The position numbers and the translations under genes were made by a program. Positions 44,750 to 53,084 of a DNA stretch of 64,000 bases are shown one piece after another. The notes beneath the pieces are model-generated. The model was given only the letters and a program-made list of their open reading frames with translations, had not been told where the DNA came from and made no database searches. Source of the stretch: Arthrobacter livingstonensis (GTDB lineage Bacteria; Actinomycetota; Actinomycetes; Actinomycetales; Micrococcaceae); assembly GCF_003219815.1 (NCBI RefSeq), contig NZ_QJVD01000025.1, positions 1 through 64,000 of the forward strand, read 5' to 3'. Numbering within the stretch: position 1 is the first letter of the stretch; each line of letters opens with the position of its first letter.

Positions 44750-44853
44750 TTACATTGTTACTATATTTGTGTTGTTTTTCGCGCTTTCACGCGAAATTCA
44801 CGAGTTATAGTTTAGCAGTATATTCAGGCTTGAATTACCACTGACTCGCAAAG

Positions 44854-44926
44854 TACCCCCAACGGGATTCGAACCCGTGCCGCCGCCGTGAAAGGGCGGT
44901 GTCCTAGGCCGCTAGACGATGGGGGC
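44854..44926 (-). tRNA. tRNA-Glu (TTC)
   Basis: A 73-nt tRNA with acceptor GCCCCCA/TGGGGGT (one G-U pair), anticodon loop CTTTCAC (anticodon TTC) on a CCGCC/GGCGG stem, a GGGTTCGAATCCC T-arm and discriminator A. CCA is not encoded. It is the first tRNA of the operon. Confidence 0.97.
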
Positions 44927-44984
44927 ATCGTCACATGCATCCGGTCCGCAGATGCCTGCGTGCCGTCCGCAGTGGACTTCAAAA

Positions 44985-45013
44985 ACTATAGGGCCTATTT
45001 GCCCAGAACACAA
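44985..45013 (-). promoter_or_regulatory. Promoter of the Glu-Asp-Phe tRNA operon
   Basis: On the minus strand TTGTGT (-35, 45008-45013) and TATAGT (-10, 44985-44990) are separated by exactly 17 bp, about 60 nt upstream of tRNA-Glu. This is a good housekeeping sigma-type promoter. Confidence 0.7.
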
Positions 45014-45073
45014 AACGGGCCGGGGCCTTGTGCCGTGGGACACACGCTGGGTGCCAAACACTAGGCTGAGGGC

Positions 45074-45481
45074 ATGACCCGCGACCCACTGGCCTCCATT
45101 CCCTCCTTTGGCCCGCTTCGGATGGATGACGCTGATTTTGACGCCGCAGTGGAACAGGCTTTGGCCGCAATCCCCGCGGACATTAGCGCCCGGATGGACA
45201 ATGTGGCAGTCTTTGTCGACGACGACTATATTCCCCGCGAAGGCGACGATCCCTCCACGGTACTGCTGGGCTTGTATGAGGGGACTCCGTTGACGGAACG
45301 TGATTCCTGGTGGGGCGCAGGTTCGCTGCCCGACCGCATCACCATTTACCGCACGCCCATCCTGGACATTTGTTCCTCGCGCAAGCAGGTTATCCACGAG
45401 GTCACCGTCACCGTGGTCCACGAGATCGCCCACCACTTCGGCATCAGCGACGAACGGCTGCATGAGCTGGGCTGGGGGTAG
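45074..45481 (+). CDS. Zincin-like metallopeptidase (DUF1025 type)
   Basis: A 135-residue protein with the zinc-binding helix VVHEIAHHFGISDERLHELGWG (HExxH at about 116-120, followed by a conserved Asp/Glu), and an upstream FVDDDYIPRE and LPDRITIYRTPI region typical of the minimal zincins annotated as metallopeptidase family proteins. No signal peptide, so it is cytoplasmic; activity is unproven. ATG 45074 lies 6 nt after TAGGCT (45062-45067), a leaderless arrangement. Confidence 0.9.
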   Translation: MTRDPLASIPSFGPLRMDDADFDAAVEQALAAIPADISARMDNVAVFVDDDYIPREGDDPSTVLLGLYEGTPLTERDSWWGAGSLPDRITIYRTPILDICSSRKQVIHEVTVTVVHEIAHHFGISDERLHELGWG

Positions 45482-45698
45482 TTTCCCCGAGACCGCAGAA
45501 GGGCAAAAACGCCTAAATTACAGGGTTGTGGTTACATCGGTGTAGTTTGTGTTGCTGCTGTTACTGGTGTTGCCAAAGCGAACTCTGGGGCCGTAGTGTC
45601 GTCAGTGCTGTGTAAATATGCCTGCCATTTTTGGTGTGCGCTTGGCTGGATATGGTGCCAGGCATTTACCGAACCGATCTGCAATGAGGTCTTTGAGG

Positions 45699-47180
45699 AT
45701 GCGCATTCCCTTCCTGGTACGCGGGACGACTGCTGCCGCATGTGCGGCGCTGGCTGCAACCGCCGTGCTCTCCCCCGCCGTGGCGGCCCCTGCCCAAGGC
45801 GCGGTTCCCACACGGACCGTTCCGGCGTCGTCGCTTGGAACCGCCGCATTCGGGAACGTGGCCATGGCACCAGCCATCCCCAGCTCCGACGACATAGCCA
45901 AGGCCAAGAAGTCCGAGGCGGCCACGGCGGAGGAATCCACCAGGATAGAGGCCCTTCTCGCTTCCGCCACGGACCGCCTGCAGGGATCGCTCGCGGGCAC
46001 CGTTCGGGCCAGCGATGCCTACACGAACGCCCTGGTGGCCCTGAATCAGCGCCAAGCCGAGGCCGTCGCGGCCAAGGCCAAGTCCGACGCCGCCGCGAAG
46101 GAGTACAAGTCCGCCAAGGCCCAACTGGGCCAGCTGGCAGGGAACCTGTACAAGAACGGCGGGCTGAACCTGAGCATGCAGGCGTTCCTAGGCAATTCCA
46201 CCGCCGACGACACGATGTACCAGGCGTCCACCCTGATGGCGCTGTCGACCGAGCGGGCCAACACGTTCGACTCCGCTGCAGCAGCCTCCTCAATCTCCGC
46301 CGCGTTGCGGGCGCAGGCCGCCGAGGCCCAAAGGGCGGCAGACAAGGCAGCCAGGACTGCCGACGACTCCAAGCGTGCGGCCCAAAGCGCCACCGACGCC
46401 ATGACAGCCGTGGTGAAGGAAAACCAGACCCAGCGCGACGTCCTGCTCCAGCAGCTGGCAACGCTGCACAACACCACGGCTGCGCTGGAAGGCGCCCGGG
46501 TGGACGGCCTGGCGCAGAAGGCCCGCGAAGAGGCCCTGGCCCTGCAAATCAAGGAATCCGCCACTGCGCCGGCACCAGTGGCGCCAGCCGTCATGTCCCC
46601 CGCGGCACCGGCGAACCCCGGGAACGCCGCTCCCGCCAATACGCCGCAACAGCCTGCCGCGCCCGTCAGGACGACTCCTGCCGGGCCGGCACAACCCGCG
46701 CCGGCCCGGCCAGCACCCGCTCCGGCACCCGCGCCGGCTCCCGCGCCCGCCAAGCCGGCTCCCGCGCCGGCTCCCGCGCCCGCCAAGCCGGCCGGGTCCT
46801 CCATCCAGGTCATGGTCAACTACGCCATGTCCCAGAGCGGCAAGCCATACCAGTGGGGCGGCACCGGGAACCCGAGTTTTGACTGCTCCGGGCTGGTCCT
46901 GAAGTCGTTTGCGGCGGCCGGAATCTCGGTGCCGCGCACGGGATCCGCCCAGTTCTGGGCGGCGCCGCAGCGTGTCCCGTTGTCCCAGATGCGCTTTGGC
47001 GACCTGCTGGTCTTCAACGAATCCTCACCCGGATCGGGCCAATTTGACCACATCGCCATCTACATCGGCAACAACCAGGTGGTGCAGGCGCTGGGCCCCG
47101 GCTACCCGCTCGGGGTCTACTCGCTCTCAGACATGGCATTGGGCGGAATGCAACTGTTCGGCAGTGCCGCCCGGTACTGA
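45699..47180 (+). CDS. Secreted NlpC/P60 (C40) peptidoglycan endopeptidase
   Basis: About 493 residues. A signal peptide (to about AVAAPAQG) is followed by a long Ala/Glu/Lys-rich coiled-coil domain (about 60-310), a Pro/Ala/Lys linker (about 310-365), and the C-terminal NlpC/P60 domain (about 367-493). That domain has the nucleophile Cys near 395 in SFDCSGLVLKS and the His near 450 in FDHIAIYIG. The third catalytic residue is not obvious. This RipA/P60-like architecture cuts the peptidoglycan stem peptide during cell separation. ATG 45699 is chosen over 45684 because GAGG lies 9 nt upstream of it. Confidence 0.9.
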   Translation: MRIPFLVRGTTAAACAALAATAVLSPAVAAPAQGAVPTRTVPASSLGTAAFGNVAMAPAIPSSDDIAKAKKSEAATAEESTRIEALLASATDRLQGSLAGTVRASDAYTNALVALNQRQAEAVAAKAKSDAAAKEYKSAKAQLGQLAGNLYKNGGLNLSMQAFLGNSTADDTMYQASTLMALSTERANTFDSAAAASSISAALRAQAAEAQRAADKAARTADDSKRAAQSATDAMTAVVKENQTQRDVLLQQLATLHNTTAALEGARVDGLAQKAREEALALQIKESATAPAPVAPAVMSPAAPANPGNAAPANTPQQPAAPVRTTPAGPAQPAPARPAPAPAPAPAPAPAKPAPAPAPAPAKPAGSSIQVMVNYAMSQSGKPYQWGGTGNPSFDCSGLVLKSFAAAGISVPRTGSAQFWAAPQRVPLSQMRFGDLLVFNESSPGSGQFDHIAIYIGNNQVVQALGPGYPLGVYSLSDMALGGMQLFGSAARY

Positions 47181-47612
47181 TTCCGGGCCACTCCGAGCGC
47201 ACAGATCTGGCGGCCCGTCGCGGTCTGAGCGTCCCCTTTTGGGCGTCCGAACGTACAGCCGTGGTGACCCGGCGACGGCTTGAACCCGCCCGCGGCCTCC
47301 GAATGTACGGTTCTGGCGAGCTTCCCAGCGACAACGGTCGCCATAGCCGTACTCTGGGAAATTTTCCATTGGCCAAGTCGCCCAAAGTGTACTGTCGGCG
47401 GATTTCGGCAGATTCAAATACTGGACCCAAAGATTCGACCGTCAGCGCTCGGACGGCAGACGCTCCCTCCACCGAGGGGGCGTCAGCCACTGAGGGGGCG
47501 TCAGCCACTGAGGGGGCGTCAGCCACTGAGGGGGCGTCGTTCATCGAACCGCCGAGGGGCGTCCGGAAAAAGTGGCCGTTACCTGAGGGAGCGTTGGATC
47601 GAGACAGGACCG
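47181..47612. repeat. Intergenic repeat-rich region: GTAC phrases and 18-bp tandem repeats
   Basis: No convincing gene lies in these 430 bp. Related phrases of the form CGAnnGTACnG...TGGyG begin near 47194, 47248 and 47300, and further GTAC words occur at 47349 and 47389, spaced about 40-54 bp apart. At 47481-47534 three perfect 18-bp units (CGTCAGCCACTGAGGGGG) follow a degenerate fourth at 47463-47480. Open frames across them exist only because of the repeat periodicity. Confidence 0.75.
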
Positions 47613-47623
47613 GCCGCGGCGAA

Positions 47624-48613
47624 TCAGGCCTGCAGGAGCGGACCAAATGCTGCGCGGTCGCCCATGCGGGGGTCCTCGCGGTCCCTGACCACCATGATGG
47701 GGCCCTTGGCGTGGTGGCGGACACCATCGGTGGTGGAGCCAAGCATCATGCCGGCAAAGCCGCCGCGACCGCGGGTGCCCATGACCAACAGCTCCGAGGT
47801 TGCGGACGCCTTCACCAGGGCATCCACCGCGGAGCCCTCGACGAGCTGGATGTCCATGGGGAGTTGGGGGAAATGGTTCCGCAGCCACTTTTCACCGGCG
47901 TCCAGCTGCGTCTGGATCTCAGCAAACAACGCTTCGCGATCCACGGGGGCCGGCATCCAGGACAGCGACCCCGTGTACGGCTGCACCGCGCAAATGATGC
48001 GCAGCGACGATCCGGACCGCTCGGCCTGTTCGGCGGCCACCAGCACGGCGTACCGGGCCTGGTCCGAGCCGTCCACACCCACCGTGACAACCTTTTCAAT
48101 GACCGACGCCGGGGCCTCGCCCAGGCGCGGGGCGCAGCTGAGCGGCACCGTCACCGTCGGGCATTTCGAGTGTGCCGGCAGGGCGGAGCTCACACTTCCC
48201 AGCAGGCGGCCGAGGAAGCCGCCGCGGCCGCGGGTGCCAAACACCAGCAGTTCGGCCGTCTCGCTCAGCTCGAGCAGGACGCCTGCGGCGTCGCCGTTTT
48301 CCACGCGGGCATCCAGCTCCACGCCCAGGTCCGCCACCTTGGCGGCCGCCTCGCGAAGGACAGCCTCGGCGCCTTGGCGGATGACGTCGTCGTCCACGGT
48401 GGCGTAACCGCCGTCGAGTCCCGAGGCTGCAAAGATCGGCACGGTGTAGGCAGTGACCAGGTGAAGCGGGGACTTGCGGGCACGGGCCTCGCGGGCGGCC
48501 CACACCACGGCGCAGTTGCTTTGATCGGACCCGTCAACCCCCACAACTATTCCGGTGGGGGCGGGGATGGGGTCGGGCTGGGCAACCGGGGAAGTTTGTT
48601 CTGGACTGCTCAT
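47624..48613 (-). CDS. Universal stress protein with two UspA domains
   Basis: About 329 residues with two tandem UspA domains. Each has the N-terminal VVGVDGSDQS or VTVGVDGSDQA strand and the ATP-binding GTRGRGGFLGRLLGS or GTRGRGGFAGMMLGS motif. Proteins of this type bind ATP and accumulate in starvation, hypoxia or other stress. ATG 48613 is chosen because AGGAGG lies 6 nt upstream. Confidence 0.93.
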   Translation of the reverse strand: MSSPEQTSPVAQPDPIPAPTGIVVGVDGSDQSNCAVVWAAREARARKSPLHLVTAYTVPIFAASGLDGGYATVDDDVIRQGAEAVLREAAAKVADLGVELDARVENGDAAGVLLELSETAELLVFGTRGRGGFLGRLLGSVSSALPAHSKCPTVTVPLSCAPRLGEAPASVIEKVVTVGVDGSDQARYAVLVAAEQAERSGSSLRIICAVQPYTGSLSWMPAPVDREALFAEIQTQLDAGEKWLRNHFPQLPMDIQLVEGSAVDALVKASATSELLVMGTRGRGGFAGMMLGSTTDGVRHHAKGPIMVVRDREDPRMGDRAAFGPLLQA

Positions 48614-48844
48614 GCTGCGCCTCCTAAGGTGAGTGGCCAAAAGGGGCGTGAAGACGGTTGTCCGCCTCCCCTTCGCGGCCTGTACTTGTGACTATTGCCC
48701 CTCCGCCTTGGTGCGTCAAGTTACACGCGCCGCCCCGGCGTGTATGTTTCCCCGAGCCCCGGCCACCGGCCACAATTTCTGCCGGAACGCAAGCCTTTGT
48801 GGCAGAGTGTGCACTGCAGGGCAACTACTCACAAGCGGGTGCCA

Positions 48845-50155
48845 ATGATGAAACTTTCCGGGCCGGACGTGGCCCGCGGCCTGGCCGGGACGCTTCCCGC
48901 CGGCGCCGGGGCCGAGACCTGGCGCCTGGCCGATGCGGCCTGCGCCCGCATGCCCACCCCGCTCGCCGTGCTGGACCTTCCTGCCTTGTCCCGCAACGCC
49001 GGATCGCTGCTGAGCCGGGCACACGGGGTGCCCATCCGTGTGGCCAGCAAGTCCATCCGCAGCCGCGAGGTGCTGCGGGCAGTACTGGCCCAGGACGGCT
49101 ACTCCGGGATCCTCGCGTTCACGCTCCCCGAGGCCCTCTGGCTCGCTGCCGATGATGCGTTCACTGACATCGTGGTGGCATATCCGACGGCGGACGGCCC
49201 GGCGCTGCGGGCCCTGGCCGGGGACCCGCTGGCGGCCTCCCGCGTGACGCTTATGGTGGATTCCGCCGAGCAGCTGGACTGGATGGAGGCATCGCTGGCG
49301 GACGTCCGTCGCGCGGCCCCGGTCCGGCTCTCCCTTGACCTCGACGCGTCGTGGCGGCCCAGCGTGGCCGGCCGGCCGGTGGGCCACATCGGCGTGCGCC
49401 GCTCCCCCGTCCGCAGCGGTGCCGACGCCGTGCGGCTGGCCCTGGACATCGCCTCCCGCACACAGGGCACCCGGAGGCTGTTCACCCTGGTGGGGCTCAT
49501 GGCGTACGAGGCCCAGATTGCCGGCCTGCAGGACACCCCGCACACCGGCAACCGAGTGGCGGACCTGGCGAAGTCGCAGCTGCTCAAACAGATCCAGCGG
49601 TCCTCGATGGCGGAGGTGGCCGGGCGCCGCGGCGACGTGGTGGCGGCGCTGCGGAACGTGACAGAGCTTGAATTTGTCAACGGCGGGGGCACCGGAAGCC
49701 TGGAGCTGACGGCGGCGGACGGGTCCGTCACGGAGCTGGCGGCCGGCTCGGGGCTGTTTGGACCCACACTCTTTGACGGGTATTCGCGGTTCACCCCGGA
49801 GCCTGCCGTGGGATTTGCAGTGCCCGTGGTGCGACGGCCGGCTCCCGGCATGGTGACCGTGCTCGGCGGCGGCTGGATTGCGTCCGGACCGCACGGCGCG
49901 GACCGCTCCCCCGTGCCCGTCCATCCTCCCGGCCTTTCGCTGCTGGGCGCCGAGGGCGCCGGCGAGGTGCAGACGCCGCTGCGGGGCGCCGCCGCGGCCG
50001 GACTCCGCATCGGTGACAAGGTATGGTTCCGCCATGCCAAGTCCGGCGAGGTGTGCGAGCATGTGGACGCCCTGGAAGTGCTCGACGGCGGACACCGGGT
50101 GGGCACGGTGGGCACGGTGCCCACCTACCGCGGTGAAGGGAAGGCCTTCGTATGA
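48845..50155 (+). CDS. Alanine racemase-like PLP enzyme (amino acid deaminase/aldolase type)
   Basis: About 436 residues of PLP fold-type III. The PLP Lys lies in VPIRVASKSIRSREVLR. The barrel continues with GILAFTLPEALWLA, LDLDASWRP, VGLMAYEAQIAG and FVNGGGTGS, and the C-terminal domain ends with DKVWFRHAKSGEVCEHVD, where His and Cys resemble the metal site of D-threonine aldolase-type enzymes. ATG 48845 or 48848 may start it. The substrate is unknown. Its stop overlaps the next gene by 4 bp (ATGA), so the two functions are probably linked. Confidence 0.85.
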   Translation: MMKLSGPDVARGLAGTLPAGAGAETWRLADAACARMPTPLAVLDLPALSRNAGSLLSRAHGVPIRVASKSIRSREVLRAVLAQDGYSGILAFTLPEALWLAADDAFTDIVVAYPTADGPALRALAGDPLAASRVTLMVDSAEQLDWMEASLADVRRAAPVRLSLDLDASWRPSVAGRPVGHIGVRRSPVRSGADAVRLALDIASRTQGTRRLFTLVGLMAYEAQIAGLQDTPHTGNRVADLAKSQLLKQIQRSSMAEVAGRRGDVVAALRNVTELEFVNGGGTGSLELTAADGSVTELAAGSGLFGPTLFDGYSRFTPEPAVGFAVPVVRRPAPGMVTVLGGGWIASGPHGADRSPVPVHPPGLSLLGAEGAGEVQTPLRGAAAAGLRIGDKVWFRHAKSGEVCEHVDALEVLDGGHRVGTVGTVPTYRGEGKAFV

Positions 50156-51459
50156 CCGGCTGGCACAATTGGGCCGGCGACCAGCGCTGCCGACCGGAGC
50201 AGGTGCGCCACCCGTCCACGGTGGCGGAGATTTCCGCCGTGGTGGCGGCGGCAGGCCGTGCCGGCACCACGGTCAAGGCCATCGGGGCCGGGCACAGCTT
50301 TACGGACATTGCCCTGACCAGCGGCGTGCAGCTGCACCTGGACGGCCTGACCGGACTGCAGTCCGTGGACCGGGCCGCCCGTCGGGCCACCTTCGCGGCG
50401 GGGACCCGGCTCCATGAGATCCCAGCGCTGCTTGCGCCGTACGGGCTGGCCATGGAGAATCTCGGTGACATCGACCGGCAGTCGCTGGCCGGCGCCATCT
50501 CCACCGGAACCCACGGCACCGGGCTGGCGTTTGGCGGCATCTCCACCCAGGTGGCCGCCTTGGAACTGGTCACCGGCACCGGTGCGGTGCTGCACTGCTC
50601 CGGGCACGAAAACCCCGCACTGTTTTCCGCCGCCCGCGTGGGGCTGGGCGCACTGGGGATCATCACCTCCGTGACGCTGCAGTGCGTGGACGCATTTACA
50701 CTGCACGCGGTGGAGCGGGCGGAACCGCTGGCCGGCGTCCTCGACGGGCTGCTGGAACGCCAGAGAGCGGTGGACCACTTTGAGTTTTACTGGTTCCCCC
50801 ACACGGGCACTGCGCTGACGAAGACCAACACACGCTTCCCGCCGGGCCAGGGGCCGGCGGGGGTGGAGCCGCTGACCGCAAGGGCACACCTGCTCGATGA
50901 CGTGCTGGTCTCCAACAAGTTGTTTTCAGCCCTGTGCTCCCTGACGGGCAAGGTGCCCGCCGCGATTCCCCGCGTCAACGCAATGGCGGCGCACCTGACG
51001 GGCAACCGGGAGTTCGCCGACGTCTCACACAGGGTGTTCGCGAACGAGCGGACTGTCCGCTTCCGGGAGATGGAATACGCGCTGCCGCTTGCCGTGCTGC
51101 CGGACGTCCTGCGGGAGCTGGACGCCATGATCGGGCGCCGCGGATTCAACATCTCCTTCCCTCTGGAGGTGCGGTGCGCCGCGGCAGATGACATCCCGCT
51201 GTCCACGGCCAACGGCCGCGAAACCGGATACATTGCCGTCCACCAGCACCTGAAAACGGACGCCTTCGACTACTTCCGTGCAGCCGAGGAGATCTTCCGG
51301 GCCCACGGCGGGCGCCCGCACTGGGGCAAGTGGCACTTTCTCCATTCGGAGGACTTTGCCGGGCTCTATCCAGACTTCAAATTGTTCGGTAGTGTTCGGA
51401 ATGTTGCCGATCCGCAACGCGTGTTTCGGAACACTTATTTGGATCGCGTACTCAGCTAA
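50152..51459 (+). CDS. D-arabinono-1,4-lactone oxidase family FAD protein
   Basis: A 435-residue VAO-type flavoprotein. The N-terminal PP-loop AIGAGHSFTDIALT and SGTHGTG-type STGTHGTGLAFG bind FAD, and the C-terminal ALO domain carries GGRPHWGKWH and ends VFRNTYLDRVLS. The family oxidises aldonolactones or polyols with O2 or an acceptor. The start overlaps the preceding PLP gene. No sugar-lactone pathway is visible nearby, so the substrate is open. Confidence 0.92.
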   Translation: MTGWHNWAGDQRCRPEQVRHPSTVAEISAVVAAAGRAGTTVKAIGAGHSFTDIALTSGVQLHLDGLTGLQSVDRAARRATFAAGTRLHEIPALLAPYGLAMENLGDIDRQSLAGAISTGTHGTGLAFGGISTQVAALELVTGTGAVLHCSGHENPALFSAARVGLGALGIITSVTLQCVDAFTLHAVERAEPLAGVLDGLLERQRAVDHFEFYWFPHTGTALTKTNTRFPPGQGPAGVEPLTARAHLLDDVLVSNKLFSALCSLTGKVPAAIPRVNAMAAHLTGNREFADVSHRVFANERTVRFREMEYALPLAVLPDVLRELDAMIGRRGFNISFPLEVRCAAADDIPLSTANGRETGYIAVHQHLKTDAFDYFRAAEEIFRAHGGRPHWGKWHFLHSEDFAGLYPDFKLFGSVRNVADPQRVFRNTYLDRVLS

Positions 51460-51531
51460 GCACCCACGGCGCAGCCCGCTCCCGGACCGCCGCCGTACGA
51501 AAGTTCTCCTACCGTTCGAGGAGGCATTGCC

Positions 51532-52164
51532 ATGACGGCTGCGCCCGTTTTTGACGTGGCTGCGCCAACAGCCGCGCCCCTTCCGATCCTGACCGCGCGG
51601 CCCACGGAGGCCACCACCACCATTGTGATCGGGTCCGGATTTTCCGGCCTCGCCATGGCGGCGGAGTTGAACCGGCAGGGCATCAAGGCCATTGTGGTGG
51701 ACTGCTCCGCCCCCAATCTGGCGGCGCCGGTGACCGGCGGCATCAGCCTGGACGCGATGGGCGAGCGGTCGGAGATTCTGCGCCTGCTGGAGCACTACGC
51801 CCACCGGCACGATTTGGACATCCGGCCCGCCACCCGCGCCCTGGGCATAAGGCACACACCGGCGGCAACCCCCGCCGGGCGCCAATGGGAGGTCCAGACC
51901 GCTACGGGTACTCTAACGGCGCACAGCATTGTCTTCACCCGCGGCGCGCTGAGCCAGCTGCGCCGGATGCTGCACAGTGTGGGCATCAGCACCGGCCAGG
52001 GCCTCGGCGCCGCCATGCATTCCCTGGGCCTGTACCTCATAGGCGTGGGCGAGCTGGCCGTTCCCACCACACAGGAAACACTGCACCAGGCCAAGCGGGC
52101 CGGAGCGTCCATCTCGGCCCGGGTGGCTTCCCGGAACACCGCCGCCGTGCCCGCTGCGGTTTAG
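51532..52164 (+). CDS. Short FAD-binding protein (truncated flavin monooxygenase-like)
   Basis: A 210-residue protein with a clear Rossmann FAD motif VIGSGFSGLAMAAELNRQGI and an RSEILRLLEHYAHRHDLDIR stretch like FMO-type monooxygenases. It then passes directly to a C-terminal VPTTQETLHQAKRAGA segment without the NADP-binding domain. It is less than half the size of an ordinary FMO, so it is either a genuine small variant or a shrunken gene. AGGAGG 8 nt before ATG 51532 favours expression. It is the third gene of the PLP/ALO group. Confidence 0.75.
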   Translation: MTAAPVFDVAAPTAAPLPILTARPTEATTTIVIGSGFSGLAMAAELNRQGIKAIVVDCSAPNLAAPVTGGISLDAMGERSEILRLLEHYAHRHDLDIRPATRALGIRHTPAATPAGRQWEVQTATGTLTAHSIVFTRGALSQLRRMLHSVGISTGQGLGAAMHSLGLYLIGVGELAVPTTQETLHQAKRAGASISARVASRNTAAVPAAV

Positions 52165-52817
52165 TCTTCGGAACCGAGCCGGCGGCGTGCCACCACGATC
52201 ATCGCCACGACCACCACAACCAGCACCCCGATCAGGCCGAACACGCTCCACGGAATGCCGCCGCTGTCGGGGGCGGGCTGTGACGCAGCCTCGCTGACCT
52301 GCTGCGCCGACTGGGCGGGCCCCGCCACGGCACCCGAGCTTGCTCCGCCCGCCGTCGCGGTGAACGTGAACACGCCTTCCACGGGATGCGAATCGGAGGA
52401 GACCAGGCGCCATTTCACCGTGTATTTGCCGGCCGGGGCGCCCGGCTTGAGCTGCTGTGTGGCGATGTTGTCCAGCACGGAAACCCCGCCCTGGGACCAG
52501 TTGGTGCCGGAGGCATCCACCACGTTGATCTGCGAGCCAATGGTGGCCGGCGTGTTGGACATGGTCAGCGTCACGAGTTCCGGCATGGACGCCACGGTGG
52601 AACCGTCAGCAGGCGAGGTCCCGTCAAGTTGGTCGTGCGCCAGGGCCGCCGTGGACCCTCCCACCAGTGCCATCAGCACGACGGCGGATGCCGCCAGGGC
52701 GCGCCACAGGACTTTGCTGCCGCGCACGCGGCCGGCAATGGCCGTCCTTTTCCTCACGGCAACCCGCGCCGGTGTCACGTTCGTCTCATTGGTCCGCAGC
52801 TCGGAAGGGAAATTCAC
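52161..52817 (-). CDS. CopC-domain copper resistance protein
   Basis: About 218 residues: a hydrophobic signal segment (about residues 38-58), then a CopC domain beginning with the copper His in ALAHDQLDGTSPADGS and ending in SSDSHPVEGVFTFTA, a Ser/Ala-rich linker, and a C-terminal membrane helix with a basic tail. It should bind copper outside the membrane, possibly for import or tolerance. GTG 52817 is the start, with AAGGA 9 nt upstream; the longer frame lacks coding character. The NirK-type copper enzyme in this window is a possible beneficiary. Confidence 0.88.
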   Translation of the reverse strand: MNFPSELRTNETNVTPARVAVRKRTAIAGRVRGSKVLWRALAASAVVLMALVGGSTAALAHDQLDGTSPADGSTVASMPELVTLTMSNTPATIGSQINVVDASGTNWSQGGVSVLDNIATQQLKPGAPAGKYTVKWRLVSSDSHPVEGVFTFTATAGGASSGAVAGPAQSAQQVSEAASQPAPDSGGIPWSVFGLIGVLVVVVVAMIVVARRRLGSED

Positions 52818-53084
52818 GGCGATTGTTCCTTGGCTAGGCAAAAGGCTGGCACCCCACCCTAACGGAGGAACTTGGGAAGATCCTGCGGAGCCCGCGGGGC
52901 GGTGCCGCTTCACCGGGAGGACCCGGCGCACGGGGCGGGGACGGCGTCGTGCTTGGGGTGGGCTTAGGGCGCGCATAAGGATGGGGCAAAAACGCCCCGG
53001 ACGCCCCGTGATGCCGGCGACCGTTTCCGGCTAGTATTTTCACGACTGGATTATCCTTTTTCTTCGCCCCGGAAGGCCACACCC

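Noticed and set aside
45482-45698. Possible cyclic-di-AMP (ydaO-type) riboswitch before the NlpC/P60 gene
   Set aside because: Such switches precede similar genes in actinobacteria, but I could not find the conserved paired elements in this leader.
47014-47742. Minus-strand frame starting with DAPSVA repeats
   Set aside because: Its repeats are the 18-bp DNA repeats in translation, it overlaps the NlpC/P60 gene and the stress protein gene, and it has no conserved domain.
47261-48691. Plus-strand frame of 476 codons
   Set aside because: Shadow of the UspA gene on the other strand plus repeat-driven sequence.
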